64,000 nucleotides of DNA from Muricea muricata (taxonomy: Eukaryota > Cnidaria > Anthozoa > Malacalcyonacea > Plexauridae): assembly GCA_963855995.1 (NCBI GenBank), contig OY979722.1, forward strand, positions 6,294,001 to 6,358,000, in the 5' to 3' direction. The position numbers and the translations under genes are program-made. Positions 48,891 to 60,918 of this stretch are shown here, piece after piece; positions within the stretch are counted from its first letter, which is position 1, and each line of letters starts with the position of its first letter. Under the pieces are notes generated by a model that made no database searches, was not told the DNA's origin, and worked only from the letters and a program-made list of their open reading frames with translations.

Positions 48891-49383
48891 AATACAAAAG
48901 AACAGTAACTCCGAATAACATTTTGTAGCTTTATTGAATCTACGTTTCGACTATATTTTAGTCATCATCAGGACAGATTAGTGTAATATTACAGAAACAT
49001 GCATATACATACAGTTAGAAGGAGGAGCTTAATAATGTCATTGAAATATGATCAGTTCTTTGGACGCCTTAGTGCCGTGATTAAGTTCTGGTTTTCTTCT
49101 GTGTTTTGCAAGGGATTCCTTATACAATAGTAGAGACCAGTGGTCAGATTTATCAATTATTTTACAGTTGTCAAATATAAGTTGTGTTAAGTTAATGTTA
49201 GTAGTATTAGAAGAATCAGGTGTTAGTTTCATTAGAGTTTTGATATACTGGAAGTGCTCGCAAGAGTTAATGTGGGCATTAATTTCTGAACTGTCAGGAG
49301 TGCTGTGTTCTTTAAGGCGCGTGAAAAGGCAGCGATTTGTTTTGCCAATGTATGAACTTTCGCAGCCAAATGGAACTAACACC
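48891..49383 (-). pseudogene. Penelope-like element 3' end with GIY-YIG domain
   Basis: A 114-codon frame (49382-49038) starts with LVPFGCESSYIGKTNRCLFT and RLKEHS: the second half of the GIY-YIG endonuclease, with YIG, the Arg and the following helix intact. It is followed by a C-terminal tail and a non-coding end that carries a hammerhead-type motif. The reverse transcriptase is absent; the copy is cut at about 49382, where an inverted second copy begins. Confidence 0.8.
48944..48971 (-). ncRNA. Hammerhead ribozyme motif in Penelope-like terminal region
   Basis: On the minus strand CTGATGA (48971-48965), a stem GACTA/TAGTC and GAAAC (48948-48944) stand in order, the conserved core of a hammerhead. 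Downstream GTAG/CTAC can form a short stem III. Such ribozymes are known in Penelope-like elements. A pairing partner for stem I is not obvious here, so activity is uncertain. Confidence 0.6.
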
Positions 49384-49675
49384 TGATTCTTCTAATACTA
49401 TTAACACTAACTTAACACAACTTATATTTGACAACTGTAAAATAATTGATAAATCTGACCACTGGTCTCTCCTATTGTATAAGGATCCCTTGCAATACAC
49501 AGAAGAAAATCATATTTCAATGACATTATTAAGCTCCTCCTTCTAACTGTATATATATGCACGTTTCTGTAATATTACCCTAATCTGTCCTGATGATGAC
49601 TAAAATATAGTCGAAACGTAGATTCAGCAAAACTACAAAATGTTATTCGGAGTTACTGTTCTTTTGTATTTTAAC
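49384..49675 (+). pseudogene. Second Penelope-like 3' end, inverted relative to the first
   Basis: The same C-terminal coding tail (TPDSSNTINTNLTQLIF) and 3' non-coding end as in the preceding copy, but on the plus strand. The two copies are head to head with their 3' ends pointing outward, and differ at about one in ten positions. The GIY-YIG core is missing from this copy. Confidence 0.8.
49590..49617 (+). ncRNA. Hammerhead ribozyme motif, plus-strand copy
   Basis: CTGATGA at 49590-49596, stem GACTA/TAGTC, and GAAAC at 49613-49617. Identical core to the minus-strand copy at 48944-48971, so the motif is conserved between two diverged copies. Confidence 0.6.
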
Positions 49676-49792
49676 AAGTTATATAACATTCAGAATTCAC
49701 AGCCATAATTTACCTGCACGAGGATGTATGCATGTTTGCATCGCGATTCTCAATGCACGCGCAATGAATTGAGTTTATCTTGAGTAAATTCT

Positions 49793-50080
49793 TTAAAAAG
49801 ATGTAGAAGCAGCTCCGCTATACCTACCTCTTCTATAAGGTACACAACACTTTTCCCCATTTTTGCATCTTGCTTCATTAGGAAAGACAAAAGTACCCAA
49901 ATTGTTGTGGCAATACAAGTGGGTTGTGCAGAAACCTAGGTTTTCCATTTCACCATCAGTTGAGCTGTAGCATCTCACATTGCTAGAGTTCACAGATGAT
50001 GACAAACGACACGAAATGAGAAGAAGTATAAACCATTTCCTCCTCACGATATCTTTCGATGAAGATAAGAAAGATTCCAT
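49793..50080 (-). CDS. Possible secreted six-cysteine peptide, defensin-like spacing
   Basis: The frame runs to a stop at 49793. With the start at the Met ending near 50080, an N-terminal segment with KWFILLLISCRLSSSV could be a signal peptide (its start is charged, which is not ideal). The C-terminal part has six cysteines spaced C-x13-C-x5-C-x14-C-x5-CC, ending in a basic tail RRGRYSG. The order of six cysteines with a terminal CC pair is that of beta-defensin-fold peptides, which in cnidarians include both antimicrobial peptides and channel-acting venom peptides; the function cannot be told. The open frame extends upstream to 50152 through a His/Cys-rich stretch that I do not think is translated. 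An upstream exon is possible. Confidence 0.45.
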   Translation of the reverse strand: MESFLSSSKDIVRRKWFILLLISCRLSSSVNSSNVRCYSSTDGEMENLGFCTTHLYCHNNLGTFVFPNEARCKNGEKCCVPYRRGRYSGAASTSF

Positions 50081-50152
50081 GCAGCATGCCTTGTCGTGCG
50101 GCATGCAGCAGGGTCTGTGATGTCTGTGATATTCTTGCCTGGTTGCATGCAC

Positions 50153-52050
50153 TTATCTTTTAAATTGCATAATTAACGCATTGTTGATTCCCCACCTTAT
50201 CGCACCGTCATTGTAATTCAGCAAGATGTTTAATACCAGCTTATAACTTCTCCCGTGGATAAGTTCTCCTGTGCCTGGTGCAATGTGAAATATTAGAAAC
50301 TGTTCAAGAAACGACATTACGATCAAACGCCCCTGAGTGAATTTGTGTAGAACATAATTTCGAAAAACGTTATTATTAAGAAGTTTAAAAGCAAGATTAT
50401 CAGCCTTTTGTTAAATCTAATGAACTAGAAATGTGAAAAATACGATAGAAGGCGCCGAAAGCAATACATCCATGCTATAATAATGATAGTCTTTGTGAGT
50501 CTCTTGTCTTTAAGGACTCGTAATCATTTTGGGAAGGACGTACTTAATTTTGCATATAAAGGTGTTCTTTGTTTACTTGTTTTAATCTGCACTTCTTTGA
50601 ATGGCTGTATGTTTTGTGCGTTTCGTAATGAGAACAAAAATGACACGTTGGAACTTTTCCACCCATAACCTTCGACAAGAAAAGAGCAAATTACCAATAA
50701 TTATAACAGAAACATCAATAAAAAAGACAAGACATCTCAAGTTTGGATGTATCAGGATTTCAGACACCCAAATAGGAAAGAACTGCGATAGTCATTACAA
50801 CAGCATTTCATATGTTGTTTCTTTCTGGAATTGTCATGATTATAGTCGGCAACAACGCACCCAACTATGGTAACTAATCATACATTCCGAAACTAAAATT
50901 ACATTTTGATGGCGATTATTCCGAACATACAGTATATTAGTTGACAATATTTTTAGCATGTTCACTCGGTGGTGTAGCCAACCGGCGGCAATGTAGTCCT
51001 GCTAGCAAATTTCAAGTTATTATATCATTGTTCATTTCTTTAGAAAGTTATTCTTTTCACAGTCAGTGAATTTCAAATATTTGCACGCAGTAGTGGGACT
51101 AATCGTCGGGCTGATTACGCTATTGTTTACACTCATTTACTTATATTAAGAAAGGGAACACGCAAATGAAATGGCAAAGTTTGTGAACTGCATTAAAATG
51201 CATCAAGTTTTTAACCTAGCTGTTACGATTGCGCGCTAATGCCAGACAAATGTTTGTTCGGTACCGTGTGAACGCTAATCCGGACAAATGTTTGTACGGC
51301 GGATTCATTTTAGTTTCTTGATTAAAAGCTATCGACGTCATCCAAGGCTATTTATAGTTTTGCGCTGGTTTTTTGTGAGCACAGTTCTGCATAATAACTA
51401 GTGAAAAAAAAGAAAATATGAATCCTTTAAATAGAAATATATTGTTTGCATACCACAACACCATTACTAACTGTTTCTGCCGTGGAGATGCTAAACATGG
51501 CGTTACTGGTGGTAAAAGTTAAAGTTTTGAAAGTGAGTATTGAGCATCCAAAACAGCTAAGCAGGACGCATACCAGATAGCCATATTTATCGCGCTAAGG
51601 ACAATGGGTAATCACTCAATTACATCTGCTGGACTGAATATTGATATTCTCAAATTATCCTGCATAGATGTGTATTTTAACGCTGTCAGATTGGTCCGCT
51701 ATACGCCAAAACCCATCAGACAAAGTGAGCTTAAACTCGTAAATTGACCGGAATAACATACTCGTTATCATATCATATTGCGAGTGTACACGTTTGGACA
51801 TATTTCCTCTGCTTTGAACGTCTCTGTGTTTTGTGTAGCTGTGTCTGCTGTGAGCAGTATTTAAGCATGTCTTCTATTGACGCGTAGCAAAACTTTGCAT
51901 ATGAGGAAAGAATCTGGAGGATACTAATTCATATTCTGTTGAGCGGTTTGTCTCAAGTTGTCCTCTTGATATTATTATTTAAAATTATTTAAACACAGTA
52001 GCCTTTCAGCTTTAAAGAAAAGGAAATAGAAAAGATTACAAAAATAATAG
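50153..52050. other. Intergenic, no gene seen
   Basis: AT-rich. A diverged direct repeat (GCTAAT..C.GACAAATGTTTGT at about 51236 and 51272) is the only structure noticed. The open frames at 50483-50873 lack signals. Confidence 0.4.
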
Positions 52051-54882
52051 CAGCTGATTTTCAAAGGGCCGTGTATGTAACTTTAAGAAGAATATTACAA
52101 TATTTCATTATGAATCTGTGAATTCCAGATCTTGGCTGCCGCATAACTGAAAGACCTCTTCATTGCATTTGTTTTTGGCTTTGATAGGCTCAGCATCAAG
52201 TTATTGCTCCTAAGGTCATGGAAATCATTACAGGAGATCTGAAACATTTCATTAATTCTCTCCGGGCATTTTTTCTTTAATGCTTTTTTAACATAAGATA
52301 AGGTTTGGGAAGTTCGCCTATCCTGGAGATTATTCCATCCTAATTTATGCAGGATGTCGTTTGACCGAACATCATAGTTATCTCCAGTATGGCCCTAGCC
52401 GCTCTATTTTGTAGCCTTTGTATTTTATCTTTAAGAGTTTGACTACAGTTATTCCAAACAAGAGAACAATAATCAAAGTATGGGAATACTAAAGAATGAT
52501 ACATTAACTCTAATGTATCTTGTTTGACATATTTTTTAGCTCGTCGAATGACTCCAATGGCCCTTGAAGCCTTAATACTGATACTTCCAATATGTGCTTT
52601 CCAAACTAAATGTTCATCGATTATAACTCCTAAACTTTTAGTAGATTTCGTGCGATTTATTTCTTTATTCCCAATTTTAATTTTCATTGTATTTTCGTTT
52701 TGAACATTGGTTATTCTTTTATATGATCCTATAAGCATATATTCCGTCTTGTTCATATTTAATGTTAATTTATTAGCTCTAAGCCAAACATGAAAGTTTT
52801 CAAGTTCCAAATTTAATCTTGTTTCAATATCTTTAACCAGTGTTCCCGCCACTGATAGATTAGTATCATCAGCATACATAGCTGGAATTGATTTGTCTAG
52901 ACATTTTGGTAAATCGTTCACATAAATCAGAAATAAAAGAAGGCCTAGGTTTGATTCTTGCGGAACACCGCATGTTATTTTCTTAATTGTTGAAGTAGTA
53001 TTATTTATCCGGCACACCTGCGTTCTCAGATGTAAATAAGAACAAAACCATTCTAGTGCAATGTCTCGAATACCATACATTTCTAGTTTTTTAAGAAGGA
53101 TCTTGTGGTCAACTGTATCAAATGTTTTTTAAGATCGAGGAAAAGGACCCCATTAATTAGGCCAGAATCCATATTCACCAGCCATGAATTTGTCGTGGTC
53201 AGTAAAGAGGATGTAGTTGAATGGCCTTTTCTAAAGCCTGATTGAAACTTAGTCAAAACATTTTCCTTTTTCAAATTAGCAATCAAGCTGACCACAGACC
53301 AACCTCTCAAATATTTTAGCGGCGACAGATAAAACTGAAATAGGTCGATAATTTTCACACTCTTGTTTGTCGCCAGATTTATAAATCGGTGAAACTCTGG
53401 CAAGTTTCCATTCATCAGGAAATATACCAGAGAGAAGAGAGCAATTGTACATATGCGTTAAGTATGTGAGAGATACATCAGTAGAGTCCTTTAATAATTT
53501 GATAGATATTTTATCTTGCCCGCTAGACTTAGAGGTTTTAAGTTTTTTTAAAACACTTTGAACTTGGCAAGTAGAAATCATTTTAAACTCAAAAGTACTG
53601 ATTTTCGGTTCCAGATAATCTTCGAATCTCTTAATAGTGGGTGGAATCTGTTTTGATAATTCATTTCCTACATTTGCAAAACAGTTATTAAAAGTTTCTG
53701 CAATGTCTCTGTTACTGGTTTTTATACTATCATTCACCTGAATACTGGATACGTTAGTAGTCGAATGTTTCCCAATAATTTGGTTGATGTTTCTCCATAT
53801 TTCCTTAGGATTATTTTTAGAGCTATTTATAGCGCTTTGAAAATATTTGGCTTCAGTATCCTTGATGAGTTTATTAACTTTATTCCTGGCTCTTTTGTAA
53901 ACATAACTATAATAGTTAGATTTAGTTTTAACTGCTCTCTTTTTCATATGATCACGATAATTCATTAGAGATAAAAATCTCCCTATTTAACCAGGGTGCG
54001 TATTTACTTGTAACCCTTCTTTGTCTGATAGGAGCATGTAAACTGGAAATCTCATTGAACTTGTCTCTGAACTGAATCCATAGTGCATTTGGGTCGTCGA
54101 CGTTCCACGCACAATTTGAGAGAGCAGCAGAAAGATCACGTTTAAATTCAGATTCACATTATTTTATAATGTTTAAAATTTCTTGTTTCAACAATTTTTG
54201 GAAGATTTTTGCTCATAGAAATTTTTCTACAGCCATATATAAGGCTATGATCACTAATCCCCAATTGGATAACCGTGAATTAATGATATTTTCTGGTTTA
54301 TTGGTAATGAACAGGTCTAATAATGTTTGTGTATGTGACGTAATTCGTGTTGGTTCTTCAATTACCTGACTGAGTTGAAATAAATTTAAAATATCTAAGA
54401 AACGATTTGTCAAAGTAGACTTATTAACTGCCAGGAGATCACGGTTGAAATCTCCGACTAGAATAAATTCCTTATTTTCTCCATCTATTTTCAATCAGTG
54501 TGTTGATGAGATCAAATATCTCAGCCTTAGTGTTAGGAGGTCTCTACAAAGATGTCACGAAGACAGGTTTTGACTTTACTTGGATTACTTCAATACAAAC
54601 AGCCTCAATATTCTCAGGGACTAGGTCACTATGTTCTTTTACATTTAAGTGATCCCTAAAGTATATCGCTACACCACCTCCCTCACGTGAACGATCTTTA
54701 CGTATCAAATTATATCCTTCTATCTTAATGACACAATTATCTATACTGCCATCTAATCTAGTCTCATTCACACTTAAAATATCAAGTGGTTTATGATACA
54801 AATAAAATCTTAGTTGATCTATATACTTAATGAGAGAGGCAATGTTTACATGACCAACACGAAAACCTTTAAGTTTTTTCAA
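52051..54882 (-). pseudogene. CR1-like LINE ORF2 (endonuclease and reverse transcriptase), several breaks
   Basis: Starting at 54882 the product opens GFRVGHVNIASL and has LSVNETRLD (catalytic Glu) and LVGDFNRDLL (catalytic Asp) of an APE-type endonuclease. The expected SDH box reads differently (LSNWGLVII). Then comes a linker and the reverse transcriptase: WKLARVSPIYKSG, ENYRPISVLS, CGVPQESNLGLLLF and MYADDTNLS (YADD). Frame breaks fall near 54500-54540, 53970-54210, 53080-53415 and 52340. The 3' tail lies at about 52051-52330. Non-functional, but near full length. Confidence 0.9.
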
Positions 54883-55059
54883 CTAGGCCTGAATATAATA
54901 TTATCATTATTTAAATTTTCTGATGAAATTTCCGTAAATAAATAATCTGGTATATTTTCCGCAATTGGATCATTATCTAGGTTTAGCTCACCAAGATCTG
55001 AAATTTCATTATGCAAAAACTGTTTGTCAAATGTGATTAATTAGATTTTTGGCTAATAG

Positions 55060-57501
55060 AGAAGTTCCTGATCGGTTCAAATGAAGTCCGTGTCTATTTA
55101 GACTTTTTCCATCTCTATTAGCATGACTCAGTATGCTAATTTCAGATTGATTAAAATGAGTTTTCAAAAGCTTGTTTATCTCAATTACTTTAGACTGGAA
55201 CGAGTGGTTACCATCCCTTTCGATGATTTCCGAATATCGTTACTTTGGAATCTTGATTAGTTTTCTTGATTTGTTCACAAAGGTCAGCAATTTGGTTGAC
55301 TATTTCAGACGGTTCCTTGTTGCGAATGTCATTTGTTCCGATGTGTAGAATGATACTATCTGGGTTGGTTCTCAGACCCGGCTTGATGTGGTCTTCCATT
55401 TCACGAACAGTAGCCCCTGGAAATGCTTTAACGTGCACTCGGGTGTTTGTTGATTTGCTAATCTTGTGGTGATTCAAATTCTTGAGCAATGAATCCCCCG
55501 CAACGAGTACAGAACGGTTTACCTTATGTCTATTAATGCCTCGATCTTCAGGACTTCGACTGTTGTGTCGTGCTGCACTGCTTGGCAATCTGCCTACTGA
55601 TGTATTCTCATTTGTGCCGCATGCATCTTGACCATCTGGAGTTCTAGATGAGTTCTTACTTTCAGACTCTTCTCTACTGAGTGGTTCAAAGCGATTTCTG
55701 CTGATCACATCATTCCCGACTACATGATCGTTTGTGCTAAGGTCTATGTTGATAACATCTTTCACAACTTTATTCATTCTTGTTTTGTTAGCTTTACGGT
55801 TTTTCTGCCAACGGTCTGCCCCAGAATGGTCATTCGAGTCCCTAATTTGTTCTTCTTGTAATACTTTTAAAGCAGTTACTAGACTTAACTTTTCATTCTC
55901 AGTATCTTCAACCTTCTTATTTAAGTCAGACAGAGCATATGCCATCGTGTTTAGGCGATCTCTAAGCTCATCATTTTCTTGCTTCAATTTTGAGTTGTGC
56001 TTGGTTAGATCCTCATTTTGTCTCATAAGTAATCTCTCTAGTAATCTCTCGAGTATTCTAAATGGTTTTGTCCGTTTGTAATAGCAATCAATTAAGCAAC
56101 AATCTTTGATATTTCTCCTCTTAAATCGACTTCAATATTGTCAATTCTTTGTTGTAATTTAAGAATATCTGGTTCGAAAGTCGATTTGTTGACTTCCACG
56201 TTTCCACTCGTACTAACCGCCTCTGATTCCGATAGATTTTGTGCAAGTTCAACGAGTAATTGCTCAACTTTCTCAGATGCTTCGCCCTCGAGCGATAATA
56301 TAGATGCTTTGCTTTGAATACTTTATCATAACTTGTTCGCTATTAAACTGTTTCGTTGATCCGCCAGGGGATGACCATTTTCCCTTCAAGTTCAAATGAG
56401 ACTCGACAAATAGCTTCAGTTCATCAAATGAGCCATGCCATTTGATTTTAGTTCCTTCAAGTACAATTGAATTCAGAAATACAGGGGATTGCCAAAAAAA
56501 GGAGCCCACTTCAAAAATAGCTTACCTGGTTTATAATGACTATAAATATGGAGAATGTTAACAAAAGTCGTGTTTTTGTACTTCATTGGTACCTGTGTGT
56601 AAGAACAAGCATTAATTGCAATTCTTACTTAAATATTTATTAACAAATCCATTTAATTAGTTTTAAACCAAATTAAAGAAGGCCATTTGGAACCTAAAAT
56701 TCAGCAATATGATTAAATTCTTTGGCAAATAAATATGTTTAAATATTCAAAAATTACTCAGTAATGTGGGTTGAAATGTGAAAGCACATTGTAGCGTATA
56801 TGTAGTATAATTATTTCATGTGCACAATGGTGTCTTTAAAAGAATGCGCAACTAAAATGCGATTCATTTAGGCAGGGGCTTCTATTATCGGCGGAGTTAA
56901 CTCCAAGGCCACACTTAATTTACGTTTTAGTCAGTTGGTTGACCAATCGTGTGATGTATCAGTATCTGATATACACATAGAGTAATCCAAGTGATGTTTT
57001 AACAAAAAATCTGGGTCTTGAAACAAGCAATCATTAGCATTTGGTTTTTGATTTCTGGATTAGGGTTTTTGAAGTAAAAATCTACCTCATGGTTGAGGAA
57101 AAAGCTACAAAAAATTTCCGCACGAAAGCAATAATTTGCATACATTTATCGACACATCTCACCTTGTCGTTTATGAACAATTAATGCAGAGAAGACACGT
57201 GCTGAAGAAATAATTCAACTGCATTAGGAAGTTTCCAATTTAAAACCGCCATTTTGAATTTATTTTAAAAACTAACCAAATGCACCTGTGTTTCAAACAA
57301 TTGAGTAAGAATTGCAATTATTGTTTGCACTTACACACAGTTACCTATGTAAGTACAAAAACATAACTTTTGTTAACATTCTTCTTATTCATAGTCATTA
57401 TAAACCAAGTAAGCCATTTTTGAAGGGGGCTCTTTTTTTTTGGCAACCCCCTGTACAAGATGAACCGATGTGTCGCTTTCAATAACATGTTTATCTGCCA
57501 T
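55060..57501 (-). pseudogene. CR1-like LINE ORF1 with SGNH-esterase domain, split by a mariner-like element
   Basis: The start ATG is at 57501 (MADKHVIESDTSVHLV), then a TA-flanked element (56482-57453) interrupts, and the frame resumes at 56479 with FLNSIVLEGTKIKWHGSF and LKGKWSSPGG. A frame break follows near 56280. A coiled coil (DLTKHNSKLKQENDELRDRL) precedes the esterase: LVAGDSLLKNL (GDS nucleophile), FPGATVREM and ILHIGTNDI (GTND). The last block GLHLNRSG lies in another frame at about 55060-55210, after a break near 55225. ORF1 esterases are typical of CR1/L2 LINEs. Confidence 0.85.
56482..57453. mobile_element. Long-TIR mariner-like element, copy 2, inside LINE ORF1
   Basis: The ends are CAGGGGATTGCC and GGCAACCCCCTG, flanked by TA (56480-56481 and 57454-57455). 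The terminal repeats match those of copy 1 at 25353-26652, and the inner sequence matches copy 1 in reverse orientation, without the hAT-type insertion. It splits the LINE ORF1; the coding frame reads straight across if the element and one TA are ignored, so it entered after the LINE. Confidence 0.87.
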
Positions 57502-58254
57502 AATAAGTTTTACTCAACGTTAAATACCAATATCAAAGAATGTATTTGCGATATTTAGGAAGAGCTCTCAATAACACGTCTTCGCTAGTAAAAGGATCGT
57601 TTATCAAAGCGAAGAACTAAATTCAGTATTCCCTGAAAAAGTCATGCATAAGCTCATTTAAAGGTCAACTGAAATGGGTCTATAATAATAGGAGCCTTAA
57701 ACACTGCCACTGGCCGCGTACTATAGTATAAGAAAAAACGCTCTGAAAACTAACATCTTGTAAACTCAAGATATGAGCTGTTAACAACAAGACAACAGTT
57801 TTATGATGATATTTCGAGTTTGATAGCGGAGAAACTACAGCACGGTGATGTCGCAGACGCAAAAGGGAGCTGGACGATATAAAGACGAAACTAAATGGTC
57901 TTTCTCGCAAAGATCAGCTTAGTTTTCTCAAAGAAGCGTTGAGACGTTGAGGTACTGAATGTCTCTCTTGATCGATCCACGCACTCAACGCAAAGCTCGA
58001 CGAGCGACGTGGAATCTAACTTGGATACGCGGACTACGTTTTCATTCGTTGGAGTTACGGCAGTTATCTATGAATCTTTCTGAAGCAATTTATCTGCTTT
58101 TTCGGTGGCGACTGCGAAGACTTTGTGCACGACTTTCACCTCACGTTGCTTTCGCTTGTGGCTCATTTACAACGATATCTTCCAACCAACGATTTTGGAC
58201 TGGGATCCACTTCGGTCCATCCCACCATAATTTGTTTTGTATTTGTATTTAAAA
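57502..58254. other. LINE 5' UTR and unassigned sequence
   Basis: 57502-57600 is probably the LINE 5' leader. From 57700 to 58210 the base composition is less AT-rich, and a plus-strand frame near 57855-57950 reads KRELDDIKTKLNGLSRKDQL, coding-like, but I cannot tie it to a gene. It may be a remnant of another element. Confidence 0.35.
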
Positions 58255-58732
58255 TTTATTTATAGACACGGTAACCATTCAGCAATTACAGCTGATTTTC
58301 AATAGGCCGTGCTATTAGTCTATTAAAAATATAAAATTTACAAAGAATGTGAGCCTACTTTCTAGTCAGCTTCACACTATGGTAGGTACTTATTACAACT
58401 TCTACACCTAGTATTATCACTACATAACATTAATAACACTAAAATAAGTACTTTGTAGCCCATTCAAATATTACATGCAAACAGTTTTGCGTGGATAAGT
58501 AATTTGCCAGTGGTGTCAACTTCATTAAAGTAATTGTCAATGCTTTAAAACTTCAAAGTCATTGCTCCTTAACTTGTACATATCGCGTTATGGTTAAACT
58601 TAAACATTTCTGAGATGTAACCTAGTAGATCGTCATGGATGGCCTTAAATGTCATCGTAATTTTGCGTTTTTAAGTATTTTATCAATTGTTTGCAACCGG
58701 TCCTCCTCGGCTTTCCAGGTCAGCTAGTTTGT
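58255..58732 (-). repeat. 3' tail of a second CR1-like LINE copy
   Basis: Its plus-strand beginning, ACAGCTGATTTTCAATAGGC, matches 52048-52070 (CAGCTGATTTTCAAAGGGCC), the 3' end of the neighbouring LINE. Further in, ACTTCAAAGTCATTGCTCCT resembles the LINE tail at 52195-52210. It is a 5'-truncated tail, ending where BEL/Pao sequence starts. Confidence 0.55.
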
Positions 58733-60260
58733 TTACAATCGGTACGTGACGTCAAAGAAGTCTTTCGTTTGTTTTGTTTTCCAGTGGGACCGGAGTGCAT
58801 CTCTTTCTGCTTGTTTAATTCGCACTTGTAAGAAGGCCAGCTTTAAGTCACCTGGGTGAAATCTCATACGAGCAAGTACGCTCCACAAATGGTTTTGATG
58901 GGGTGGATCTGCTGCGTTCAGGCAATCATTGAGGATGGGGGCTACAGGATATGCTCGGGCCGAAGCGTCATACACTATTCGCAATTTTGTTGACTCGGCA
59001 GCTGATAAATCCATATCTCGCCTCACGGAACCGATTGTCATGTCGATACCTCGCATTTCTTTACAGTGGTCACGCATGGGCCCCCGACTCAATATTGCAG
59101 CGGTAGCGTACGAGCTCCCTGCACCTGTGTCTAGCAGCGCACGATACTTCACTCCTTCGACATTAACTACAACTATTGGATACCCTAACGGTTCGAAACT
59201 TTCCCCGGTTCCGGTCAGTAGCGGCTGCTCTTTGAAGCTTTCTTGCAATCCTTGAAAGCATGATTCGAATCTTCGCAATAAATACATGCACACTTTCTCC
59301 TTTTCGTTCTTTCCATGGTACATTCCTGACTTGGAATGTGCAACACGTTTCAATTTGTTTTGTTCTGAAAAATCATTGCCAATTGAATTTATATGTCCTT
59401 TCATTTTTTCAATGCGAACACTAATCGCGGAGGTCCCAGTCCTGCCACCCTTCTTCCCCTCCTACTAAGCCGGCTTGAATCCCGTTTAATTTCTCGAGCA
59501 CAACTCTGGTCGTTGTATTCGTTTGCGTCTGAAATTACCAGTATTGCCATAATATTTTGTATTTGTTCATTAATAATTTCCCTCGGTTTACTGTACTCAC
59601 TTTTAATATTTTTTTGCATGCTCGTATCCCTCAGTGTTAAAGGACAGTCCATCAATATCTACACGCACTTTTGGTTCTAAATGTTCCTTCAAATAGCCAA
59701 ATTTTGAAGTAGTGGGTAAATTTACGGAATAGATTTTGGCTTCATGCAGAGAATTTGCCAGAAAAATTTTTGACAGTTATAACTTAGGTAATTCAACATT
59801 TATTACCTTTTCAAATTTACCTGCCGAAGATGCCATGGATTTTTGAAATCCTATTTGTTGTTGTAGCATTTTGTCTAGGTGTTCCATTTCGCTTTTGCGT
59901 TGTTTTTTATATGTGCCCATTTTCTATGTCCAACAGCTTTTCCGTCTCCGCGTTCATAGCTTCACGTCTCTGTTGACTTCGTCTCGCTCGCGCTTCGATT
60001 GAATTAACTCGTCCTCGGTCTCTTCGATAACCCGTTTAATATCATTCAATTTTAGCGTTGCGTCGTTAAGGTATCCCTCTGTTTCCTCTCCTTAAATAAA
60101 TTTAACTCTTCGATGTCGTCTGTTAGCAAATTTATTGCGCTAAGTTTGTTTGTTATTGACACTTCATGACGCTTTAACGGTATACAGTCGCGCTTTGTTA
60201 CGGCGTCATCGATTTTAGCCAAAATAAAGTTTGAAGGCTCGAATTTCCCAGTCAGTTCGG
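58733..60260 (-). pseudogene. BEL/Pao retrotransposon remnant: gag, protease and part of reverse transcriptase
   Basis: The frame 59404-58733 holds a retroviral-type aspartic protease (RALLDTGAGSSYATAAIL), joined after about 60 residues to LRIVYDASARAYPVAP, LNDCLNAADPPHQNHLWSVL and LKLAFLQVRIKQAERDALR of a Pao-class reverse transcriptase. The long stretch normally between them is missing, so there was an internal deletion. Upstream (59680-60260) gag-like pieces such as SKFGYLKEHLEPKVRVDIDG occur with stops. No LTRs were identified. Confidence 0.85.
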
Positions 60261-60918
60261 TTTGTTTCGTTTGACATATGTATTGTAAACTGATTATAAT
60301 CTAATGCGTTGCATTCGCATAAATCCTATTTTCGTCTACTTATGATAAGACAGTCTTCAACAGGATGTTCCGTGATTTTTCTTCAAACTGTCAACTGTGA
60401 TATGTCGACGCGTACAGGACTGCTGACAACGATTATATTGAAAGGGTAGATTGCGTTACTTTCAATCTTCCCCCGATTATTGCATGGCGTGGACGAATCT
60501 TAATGTTGAAATGATACAGCTCACCCTCTAAATGAGTGCTAGCCAAAAAATCATAAGTTTACCATTGATCAAAATTCGATGTTGTAGTGGATAGACCACC
60601 ATTATAAAACAATCTATCGATATTAAAATAATCGATAAAGTTGATCCCTGCTTGAAGTGCGAGGGAAATTACGAAAAAAAATGTAACTAATAAACACGTT
60701 GAACAATCGGAAAGTGAAACGTTGATTACAAGATATGTTCTTGAAGCATTTTAGAGGATCTTCAACAAAAGCAACCAGCAGTAATGCATTTTAAGCTACA
60801 CCAAGGATACGGATTACAATAACTGCTAGGTCGGCATGCGCGAAAGAACCGCTACGCTTTTCTGCCTACATATTTTTGCTGTTTTGCCCGTGAAATTCAA
60901 AGCGGTCTGCCGTATAGG
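60261..60918. other. Spacer, no gene seen
   Basis: AT-rich DNA between the BEL/Pao remnant and the hAT element. A short inverted motif, TATCGATATTAAAATAATCGATA, sits at about 60615. Confidence 0.4.

Noticed and set aside
55734..56081. 115-codon Ser/Phe/Leu-rich plus-strand open frame
   Set aside because: It is the antisense of the coiled-coil part of LINE ORF1.
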